The notes beneath the pieces were generated by a model. That model was not told the DNA's origin, ran no database searches, and was given only the letters and a program-made list of their open reading frames with translations. From Christiangramia echinicola DSM 19838 (GTDB lineage: Bacteria; Bacteroidota; Bacteroidia; Flavobacteriales; Flavobacteriaceae): DNA of 64,000 nt. A program made the translations under genes and the position numbers. Of the stretch, positions 58,348 through 64,000 are shown one piece after another. Location of the stretch: positions 1-64,000 of the forward strand of contig NZ_AUHG01000016.1 of the NCBI RefSeq assembly GCF_000423065.1, read 5' to 3'. Position 1 is the stretch's first letter. The number at the start of each line of letters is the position of its first letter.

Positions 58348-58728
58348 TCTTAGGCTTTGAATAAAAATGGTTAAATTCAGGGATGCTCAGCAATGATTCA
58401 CAATCCTATTTTACTTACATACTTACCAATAGGAATAAAACAGTCTTATACATTGGAGTAACCAATAATCTTCAGAGACGCTTAATTGAACATCATCAAG
58501 GGGCCAGATTACGAGCTAAAACCTTTACTGCGAAATATCATTGTATTTTTCTTATTCATTATGAGAAATTCTCCTGGGTTCAGGATGCGATTGCCAGAGA
58601 AAAACAATTGAAAGGTTGGTTAAGGTCAAAGAAGGTAGGTCTGATAAATGAAAATAATCCAGAATGGAAATTTTTAAATGATGAATTTAGTCTATAGGAT
58701 GAGACTCTTCGCTTTGCTCAGAGTGACA
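58311..58728. mobile_element. Palindromic repeat E3 split by a GIY-YIG gene
   Basis: The left arm (58311-58347, gtccattctgaatg...gaagaatct) and the right arm (58698-58728, gatgagactcttcgctttgc...) are the two halves of one palindromic element. Instead of the usual 10-25 bp centre, the loop holds a complete 104-codon nuclease gene. The gene starts 35 bp after the left arm and its TAG stop is formed at the junction with the right arm. This looks like a gene-bearing version of the repeat. Mobility is an inference. Confidence 0.6.
58383..58697 (+). CDS. Small GIY-YIG endonuclease embedded in a repeat
   Basis: A 104-residue single-domain GIY-YIG nuclease. The two core strands are TYILTN and VLYIGVT (the GIY and YIG equivalents), followed by NNLQRRLIEHHQG with the catalytic Arg. 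The metal-binding Glu is in AIAREKQLKGWLRSKK. All catalytic positions are present, so it should be active; such solo domains are common in Bacteroidota, but their role is not established. It lies exactly between the arms of a palindromic repeat and within a 547-bp duplicated unit, suggesting it processes or spreads that repeat (inference). Confidence 0.88.
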   Translation: MLSNDSQSYFTYILTNRNKTVLYIGVTNNLQRRLIEHHQGARLRAKTFTAKYHCIFLIHYEKFSWVQDAIAREKQLKGWLRSKKVGLINENNPEWKFLNDEFSL

Positions 58729-58894
58729 TTTAAAAGAACGAATATTAATTGAATTTGTACATTCTGAATGTAGTGCAGTGGAATGAAGAATCTCTTGAGT
58801 TCATAATAGGTTAAGACTCTTCGTTTCTCTCAGAGTGACAGGAAACTATTTTTTGTTGTCCATTCTGAATGTAGTGCAACGGAATGAAGAATCT
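58696..58894 (+). repeat. 199-bp direct repeat, right copy
   Basis: Second copy of 58149-58347, running from E3's right arm through E4 to E5's left arm. Together with the left copy it could recombine to delete the GIY-YIG gene, leaving a plain repeat array. Confidence 0.85.
58757..58840. repeat. Palindromic repeat E4
   Basis: gtacattctgaatgtagtgc...gaagaatctc paired with taagactcttcgtttctctc...agtgaca. The right arm is slightly decayed relative to the other copies. Confidence 0.8.
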
Positions 58895-58939
58895 CATGTT
58901 CTGATTAGGATGAGACTCTTCGCTTTGCTCAGAGTGACA
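58858..58939. repeat. Palindromic repeat E5
   Basis: gtccattctgaatgtagtgc...gaagaatctc, centre atgttctgattag, right arm gatgagactcttcgctttgc...gtgaca. The centre and right arm are nearly identical to E1. The AT-rich motif tctcaatactcaattct follows at about 58965. Confidence 0.8.
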
Positions 58940-58981
58940 GTTAAATTCAGTCTAACATCTCACTTCTCAATACTCAATTCT

Positions 58982-59012
58982 ACAAAAAAAAGCCCCGTAA
59001 AAAAACGAGGCT
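58982..59012 (-). terminator. M28 peptidase gene terminator
   Basis: On the minus strand agcctcg pairs with cggggct (one G-T pair), followed by a run of eight T. It lies 24 bp after the peptidase stop and insulates it from the repeat array. Confidence 0.8.
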
Positions 59013-59035
59013 CTATAAATTATTTACCGGATAAA

Positions 59036-60064
59036 TTACTTCCCGGCAGTAACACTATCTTCAGCTTTGTCTACGACAATTCTCGCATCACGGTTTGCGA
59101 TCTCCCAGGCAGTTAGAAATACCAGTTGAGTTCTTTTAGCTAACAGATCGTATTCAATCTTATCTGGAGTATCTGTGTGCTTATGATAGTCAGCATGAGT
59201 TCCGTTGAAATAGAAAATAATCGGAATATTGTTCTTAGCAAAATTATAGTGATCACTTCTATAGTAGAAACGATTAGGATCATTCTCATCATTATATTTA
59301 TAATCAAGATCCATTTTTACATGTTTCTCATTCACACCTTCACTTAATAAATGAAGATCTGTACTTAGCTTATCACTGCCAATAAGGTATATATAATTAT
59401 CGTTACCCTCATGTGCAGGATCTATACGGCCAATCATATCTATATTTAGATTAGCAACCGTATTTGCTAAAGGAAAAATTGGCTCATCTGTATAGAATTT
59501 AGAACCTACCAGCCCTTTTTCCTCACCGGTTACATTAAGAAACAAAATAGATCTTTTTGGAGTAAATCCATCTTTGCTTGCTTTTACAAAAGCTTCGGCA
59601 ATCTCAAGCACTCCAACCGTTCCGGAACCGTCATCATCTGCACCATTATAGATCCTTCCCTGATCGTCTATACCTACATGATCATAATGAGAGGAAATTA
59701 CCAGGATCTCTTCTGGTTTTTCTGAACCTTTAAGAAATGCAACTACATTTTCTGTAGGTTTTACATTTCCTCTTTTAAAATAACTTACAGGAACTTCCTG
59801 GAAGTAATCATCACCGCCTAGTGGAGATGGAAGATTCAGGCTTTTATATTCATTTTTTAAATACTCTGCGGCTTTCTTTTGTCCTGGTTCTCCAGTCTCA
59901 CGACCTTCGAATTCATCGCTGGCGAAAGTATAAAGATGTTCTTTTAGGTCTTCTGCAGTAATAGTATTTGCATATTCCATGGGATCTGCATCTTCAACTT
60001 TACCATTTTGCGCGCTGCAGGATAGAAGGATGGCTGGAAAAGCCAAAAGCAATATTTTTCTCAT
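59036..60064 (-). CDS. M28 family metallopeptidase, exported
   Basis: A 342-residue zinc aminopeptidase-like enzyme with a lipoprotein-type signal (ILLLAFPAILLSCSAQ, Cys16). The peptidase domain (about 85-325) has the zinc ligands in SSHYDHVG, YNGADDDGSGTVG, TGEEKGLVGS, NIDMIGRID and HKHTDTPDKI. All ligands of the two-zinc M28 site are present. It probably digests peptides outside the inner membrane. It is transcribed alone. Confidence 0.92.
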   Translation of the reverse strand: MRKILLLAFPAILLSCSAQNGKVEDADPMEYANTITAEDLKEHLYTFASDEFEGRETGEPGQKKAAEYLKNEYKSLNLPSPLGGDDYFQEVPVSYFKRGNVKPTENVVAFLKGSEKPEEILVISSHYDHVGIDDQGRIYNGADDDGSGTVGVLEIAEAFVKASKDGFTPKRSILFLNVTGEEKGLVGSKFYTDEPIFPLANTVANLNIDMIGRIDPAHEGNDNYIYLIGSDKLSTDLHLLSEGVNEKHVKMDLDYKYNDENDPNRFYYRSDHYNFAKNNIPIIFYFNGTHADYHKHTDTPDKIEYDLLAKRTQLVFLTAWEIANRDARIVVDKAEDSVTAGK

Positions 60065-60206
60065 TTTATTAATTGATTTTTAGATAATTGCCGCCAATAT
60101 AACGGTTTTGATATTAATTAGTAATAAGGGATTCATAAATATAGACTCAAATGATGTGGGAAGGTTTAAAAATGATATTAAAGAAAAATGTAGTAATAAA
60201 GAATAA

Positions 60207-60911
60207 TTAGTTATTCAGGGCTTTTTTAATTGCAGCTTTAGCCAGGGGCTCCATAACTTCATAAGCTTGCGTGTTAGGGTGAACTCCATCTTCAGAATAT
60301 ATCTTCTTCATTCCCTTTTTATCATCACTTAGGTGATTGAAATAATCCAGATAGATATGACCATTTTCTTTGGCGTAATTTTTAATCCAGGAGTTTAATT
60401 CTTCAATTTTGGCAACTGGTTCCAGTCCCGGGCGCCAGGGGTAATCGTAGACAGGTAGTACAGAACTCAGAACAACTTTAATGTTCTCCTGTTTTGCGAG
60501 CATGGCCATAGCTTTGATATTATCACTGATCATTTTTACGGAAGAAAACCCGGTATTCGCGGCAATATCATTAGTGCCGGCCAGGATCACTACCACTTCA
60601 GGGGTAAGGTCGAGCACATCTGCAGTGAACCTTATTAGCATCTGCGGACTGGTTTGCCCGCTAATTCCTCGACCCAGGTAATTATTTTTTTGGAAAAATT
60701 CAGGATGCGTTTTTACCCAGCCTTCGGTAATGGAATTACCCATAAAAACCACGCTGGGCCAGTTTTCACCATTAATGATCTCCTGGTTTGCTTCGCGATA
60801 ACGTTTCAATTCCGGCCAATCCTGTTCCATTAATTCTTGATAATTTTTGTCCTGGGCATTTAAAGAAAAGGCAATAAATAAAAAACTCAGACTGAAACCT
60901 AAAAATTTCAT
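60207..60911 (-). CDS. Exported SGNH/GDSL hydrolase
   Basis: A 234-residue esterase/acetylhydrolase with a signal peptide (FLGFSLSFLFIAFSLNAQ). SGNH blocks: VVFMGNSITEGW (nucleophile Ser), GRGISGQTSPQML (Gly), VVILAGTNDIAANTG (Asn) and YSEDGVHPNTQAYE (Asp, His). It resembles the platelet-activating-factor acetylhydrolase-like group, which removes acetyl groups from carbohydrates or lipids. The substrate is unknown. It is monocistronic. Confidence 0.9.
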   Translation of the reverse strand: MKFLGFSLSFLFIAFSLNAQDKNYQELMEQDWPELKRYREANQEIINGENWPSVVFMGNSITEGWVKTHPEFFQKNNYLGRGISGQTSPQMLIRFTADVLDLTPEVVVILAGTNDIAANTGFSSVKMISDNIKAMAMLAKQENIKVVLSSVLPVYDYPWRPGLEPVAKIEELNSWIKNYAKENGHIYLDYFNHLSDDKKGMKKIYSEDGVHPNTQAYEVMEPLAKAAIKKALNN

Positions 60912-61023
60912 GGGTTAAATTTTGGTTTCAATTTACAAAAAGTAAATAGGTCTAAAATAAATCCCATCAAATATGCTGATACAGAAGCAGCTATAAAAAA
61001 GCTGAAAAAAGTTTAGGAATTAG

Positions 61024-61055
61024 TTGTGGTAAATTAAAAAAGCGTGTTATATTTG
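61024..61055 (+). promoter_or_regulatory. Promoter of tRNA-Ser (consensus)
   Basis: TTG (61024-61026), 21 bp, TATATTTG (61048-61055): both elements of the Bacteroidota primary-sigma promoter. The tRNA begins 35 bp downstream. Confidence 0.75.
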
Positions 61056-61090
61056 CACCCGCATTCAGCAAATAGCTGATGAGGCACTCA

Positions 61091-61175
61091 GGAGAAATGG
61101 CAGAGTGGTCGAATGCGGCAGTCTTGAAAACTGTTGAGGGTCACACCTCCGGGGGTTCGAATCCCTCTTTCTCCG
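61091..61175 (+). tRNA. tRNA-Ser (UGA)
   Basis: An 85-nt class II tRNA. The acceptor stem is ggagaaa/tttctcc with G discriminator. The anticodon loop cttgaaa (anticodon TGA, 61125-61127) is closed by a 5-bp stem. A long variable arm (ttgagggtcacacctc) identifies a serine tRNA, and ggttcgaatcc is the T loop. CCA is not fully encoded (gca follows). It reads UCA and related codons; A37 next to the anticodon is a MiaA target. Confidence 0.97.
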
Positions 61176-61180
61176 CAAAG

Positions 61181-61215
61181 AAAAACCCGCAATGAAAATT
61201 GCGGGTTTTTTGTTT
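61181..61215 (+). terminator. tRNA-Ser terminator
   Basis: A 13-bp perfect stem (aaaaacccgcaat 61181-61193 with attgcgggttttt 61198-61210) and T-rich tail directly after the tRNA. Confidence 0.88.
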
Positions 61216-61264
61216 TTCAGCTTTGTGCAAAGCTCGCTTTGCTACATAAGCGAAAAACAAAAAA
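61206..61264. repeat. 59-bp palindrome downstream of tRNA-Ser
   Basis: Outer arms ttttttgtttttc-a-gctt (61206-61223) and aagcgaaaaacaaaa (61248-61264) pair with one bulged A; inside, gcaaagc-tc-gctttgc (61227-61242) forms a second hairpin. A third hairpin agcact/agtgct (61266-61285) with T-rich tail follows. The remaining DNA to 61800 shows no gene or recognisable element. Confidence 0.65.
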
Positions 61265-61800
61265 GAGCACTGCCAGAGTAGTGCTTTGGTTTTTCTTTGC
61301 TGGATCCTCTTCCGGGATCAACGCAGTTAATCCAACTAGTTTCTGAAATAAAACAAAAATGAACCAGGTCACGTAGCACTCTGAACCATTTATTTTAGAC
61401 TTTCATTAAACATCTTCATTATTACAGGTATCCATTTCTATTAAATAAGAAAACCATAAAATGGTATTACCGCAATAACAAAAACATTTCTCAATTTGTG
61501 AATACTCAGGATGAATTAATTGATTTCACTTCGCCTAATAGGTTTTCCTGATCGTTTTTCTATCAAAGGCGTTGACTGGCTAGGTTGTCTCAAAGTACTC
61601 GTATCTTTAATGCATTAAAGCCAATCCTTACAATCGAGGGCATTTTATAATTATTATTAAAAAAATAAATCTTTCAAGAATAAATACTCTGGAGTGCCTG
61701 TCTAAATCAAACGCCATAATACTGTTTTACAATTAGACGAGGCTTTTTGTTGTTAAATAATCTTTAAATTCTATTTTAGAAGCTAGTTAAATACTAATCA

Positions 61801-64000
61801 ATGAAGTCTCAAATTAAGTTTTTACTTCTTAATATTCTTTGCTTGTTATTCCTTTCATGCTCCAAAGAAAATATTAAGGAGAAGTATAAAATAGGTTTCT
61901 CACAAGCGATGACTACGGACAACTGGCGACGTGAGATGAATAAATCTATGCATCTTGAAGCTTCTCTTCATCCTGAAATAGTTCTTGAAATTAAAGATGC
62001 TGAGAATAACATTGCCAGGCAGATCACTCAAATAGAAGATTTTATTGCAGACGGTGTGGATGTACTTATTGTTTCACCTATTCAGTCAATTCCTATCACC
62101 GCCGTAATAGAAAAGGCGATGGATGCGGGAATCCCCACTATCGTTATAGATCGAAAGATAGACGGGCGCAATTTTACAGCTTATATAGGTGCAAATAATG
62201 TGGAAGTGGGGCGTAATGCTGCAAAGTACATAATTTCACAATCAAATGAACCAGCTAAAATTATAGAGATTACCGGGCAGGAAGGATCCTCGCCTGCCTA
62301 TGAAAGAAGTGAAGGCTTTAGAAAAATGATTAATAAAATTCCTAATCTAACTATATCGCATATAATTAAAGGTGATTGGGAAAAGGCTTCGATAGAAGAG
62401 GAGTTGACAAAACTTTTAGATTCCATTAAACCACCTGAATATATTTTTGCACATAATGACCGAATGGCTTTGGGCGCCTGGGAGGTAGTAAAAAAGAAAT
62501 CTCTTGAAGATCAAATTCATATTATTGGAGTGGATGGACTTTTTGGACCAAATGGCGGGATTCAGTTAGTGAAAGATCGTATTCTGGCTGCCACGGTACT
62601 TTATCCTACCGGGGGGATGGAGGCAATAAAACTGGCCGAAGATCTTTTGAGTGATGAAAACATTGAAAAGAATAATATCCTCAAGACTGTTATCATAGAT
62701 TCTGTAAATGTTGAGATCATGCAAAATCAGTTTGATAAAATGAAACAACAACAGAATGATATTGAGAACCAGCAGGAGGTTATAGATAATCAGATCACCA
62801 CTTTTAAATCACAATCGAAACTTATTCTGTTATTGATTGTTTTATTAGGCCTACTTCTAATACTAAGCGTATGGAGTATTTATCTTGTCGTTAAACTTCG
62901 AAAGCGAAAAAGAAATCTGGAATCGAGTAATTCTGAAATCCTGGCACAGAGAAATAAAATTGAGGAGTTTGCAAAGAAATTGAAAATTTCGAATGAAAGT
63001 AAGATCAATTTTTTCACGGCCTTATCGCATGAGTTTAAAACCCCATTAACACTTATTACCAGCTCAATTGAGTCAATTTCTGAACGTCCTACGAAAGAAT
63101 CCCAGGGGATTTCGTATGAAACCAATCTTATTATAAATAATTCCAGAAGATTGCTACGGCTCATTAATGAGCTGTTAGATTTCAGAAAACTCGAAAATGG
63201 CAGTTTTGATTTAAGGATTACAAAAACGGAAATTATTCCATTTCTTAAAAATATAGCTGAGGATTTCACAAGTGAAGCCCTTAAAAAATCTATTGATCTG
63301 AAATTTTCTTATAAATGCGAGGATCTTGAACTTTATATTGATAGAGAAATGATGGATAAGGTATTCTTTAACATTCTTTCCAACGCTTTTAAGTTTACTC
63401 CGAAAAATGGAACGATTCATATTGCTGTAGAGGAGGAGGACGAAAAAATTAATATTTTATTCAGGGATTCCGGAATTGGGATTCCGAAAGATGAATTCCA
63501 AAGCATTTTTGATCCATACATGCAGGCTAGTAATAATACTAAGCCTAGTTCTGGTCTTGGCTTGTATATTACCCGGCAATTTGTGGAATTACATAAAGGA
63601 AGCATTGCGGTTTCATCCCATCAGGGAGCTGAATTTAGAATTTCGCTGTTAAAAGGACGTGCTCACTTAAAAGAGTATGTTATTTCTGAAATTCAGCCGG
63701 ATATGGATAGCTCTTCTAATAGGAGCAGAGTGGATAACCTAATTCCTGAAGAGTTAGAAGATAATATAAGTTTAGGGGAAAATGCAGATTCTGTGTTGAT
63801 CATTGAAGACAATCTCGAATTATCTCATTTGCTTCGGAAAAAATTAAGCTCGGAATACAATGTTCATGTTTCTGATGGAACAGACGGGGTTGAAAAGGCT
63901 CTTGAAGTTATTCCCGATGTGATTATATGCGATCTCAACCTGCCAGATAAAGATGGGTTTCAAATATGCCAGGAGTTAAAAAGCGATCTGCGCACATCTC
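61801..64000 (+). CDS. Hybrid two-component sensor with sugar-binding sensor domain (partial)
   Basis: The first 733 residues of a hybrid sensor/regulator, cut by the window end. The N-terminal signal has a lipobox-like LLFLSC (Cys20). A periplasmic sugar-binding (LacI/RbsB-type) domain covers about 30-305 (KYKIGFSQAMTTDNWR, DVLIVSPIQS, IVIDRKIDG, IFAHNDRMALGAWE). A coiled stretch and one membrane helix (about 340-366) follow. Then the HisKA domain with His410 (FFTALSHEFKTPLTLI), the HATPase (FFNILSNAFKFTP, DSGIGIP, SSGLGLYI), and a receiver domain (VLIIEDNLEL, VIICDLNLPDKDG). An AraC-type DNA-binding domain is expected next, outside the window. Relatives switch on carbohydrate-use gene clusters. 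Confidence 0.93.
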   Translation, partial: MKSQIKFLLLNILCLLFLSCSKENIKEKYKIGFSQAMTTDNWRREMNKSMHLEASLHPEIVLEIKDAENNIARQITQIEDFIADGVDVLIVSPIQSIPITAVIEKAMDAGIPTIVIDRKIDGRNFTAYIGANNVEVGRNAAKYIISQSNEPAKIIEITGQEGSSPAYERSEGFRKMINKIPNLTISHIIKGDWEKASIEEELTKLLDSIKPPEYIFAHNDRMALGAWEVVKKKSLEDQIHIIGVDGLFGPNGGIQLVKDRILAATVLYPTGGMEAIKLAEDLLSDENIEKNNILKTVIIDSVNVEIMQNQFDKMKQQQNDIENQQEVIDNQITTFKSQSKLILLLIVLLGLLLILSVWSIYLVVKLRKRKRNLESSNSEILAQRNKIEEFAKKLKISNESKINFFTALSHEFKTPLTLITSSIESISERPTKESQGISYETNLIINNSRRLLRLINELLDFRKLENGSFDLRITKTEIIPFLKNIAEDFTSEALKKSIDLKFSYKCEDLELYIDREMMDKVFFNILSNAFKFTPKNGTIHIAVEEEDEKINILFRDSGIGIPKDEFQSIFDPYMQASNNTKPSSGLGLYITRQFVELHKGSIAVSSHQGAEFRISLLKGRAHLKEYVISEIQPDMDSSSNRSRVDNLIPEELEDNISLGENADSVLIIEDNLELSHLLRKKLSSEYNVHVSDGTDGVEKALEVIPDVIICDLNLPDKDGFQICQELKSDLRTS

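Noticed and set aside
58102-58939. Possible CRISPR array from the regularly repeated sequences
   Set aside because: Units are about 80 bp, internally palindromic, unevenly spaced, and the spacers are themselves repeated. No cas gene is nearby.
58835-59116. 93-residue forward open frame
   Set aside because: It runs through two palindromic repeats, the terminator and the 3' end of the M28 gene on the other strand. The translation is repeat-derived and shows no family.
61176-61800. Possible integrated element downstream of tRNA-Ser
   Set aside because: Apart from the palindromes there is no integrase gene, no second copy of the tRNA 3' end and no coherent reading frame.

Overview
The window looks like a chromosomal segment from a marine-type member of the Flavobacteriaceae (Bacteroidota), possibly close to Gramella/Christiangramia; the genus is a guess. 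The evidence is AT-rich DNA, several promoters of the Bacteroidota type (TTG, 19-21 bp, TAnnTTTG), a type IX secretion (T9SS) cargo protein with a C-terminal sorting domain, a PorD-type (DUF4835) gene, a TonB receptor paired with a DUF4249 lipoprotein, monomeric isocitrate dehydrogenase, and a hybrid two-component sensor.

Layout. 1-833: the last bases of a 23S rRNA, a 5S rRNA and its terminator, then decayed DNA. 834-5510 (minus): MFS exporter, TonB receptor, DUF4249 lipoprotein, DUF6095 membrane protein. 5.7-14.1 kb: a lone DEAD-like domain, icd, rplS, trmD, a coiled-coil protein, an extended GAPDH and a DegP/HtrA protease. 14.3-17.5 kb (plus): dapF, GNAT, mltG and a lysozyme-like protein. 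17.5-20.1 kb (minus): dnaA, LMW phosphatase, tetrapyrrole-methylase-fold methyltransferase. 20.3-23.8 kb: a thioesterase, then a minus operon ribD-HAD-DMT transporter-IMPACT. 23.9-29.2 kb (plus): GNAT, prmC, LOG family, VOC, ligA, D-Ala-D-Ala dipeptidase. 29.2-30.9 kb: a 5'-nucleotidase split over two genes. 31.2-43.7 kb (plus): dapA; bamD-rpoZ-coaBC-porD-recN; fabI; glycosyltransferase-YbbR-coaE; a histidine kinase/response regulator pair. 44-48.1 kb: a giant T9SS-exported HYR-repeat protein. 48.1-57.3 kb (minus): miaA, ion channel, DUF3857, DnaQ/GIY-YIG fusion, YggS, DUF1015, 3-hydroxyacyl-CoA dehydrogenase, Gfo/Idh/MocA oxidoreductase. 57.4-61.2 kb: pcm, a palindromic-repeat array with an embedded GIY-YIG gene, M28 peptidase, SGNH hydrolase, tRNA-Ser. 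61.8 kb to the end: a hybrid two-component sensor cut by the window edge.

Most of the window is ordinary housekeeping DNA: cell-wall building and remodelling (dapF, dapA, mltG, the lysozyme-like protein, the dipeptidase), outer-membrane and T9SS assembly (bamD, porD), CoA synthesis split over two operons (coaBC, coaE), replication and repair (dnaA, ligA, recN) and translation (rplS, trmD, prmC, miaA, tRNA-Ser).

The most unusual region is 58.1-58.94 kb. Five copies of an approximately 80-bp palindromic element lie there, and a small GIY-YIG endonuclease gene sits exactly between the two arms of the third copy. The gene is flanked by 199-bp direct repeats at a constant 547-bp offset. This resembles a repeat/nuclease partnership similar in concept to REPIN/RAYT. 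A second notable signal is a CpxR-like pair of GTTAAA half-sites 11 bp apart, found upstream of the degP-like gene and, as GTTAAC/GTTAAA, upstream of the histidine kinase gene.
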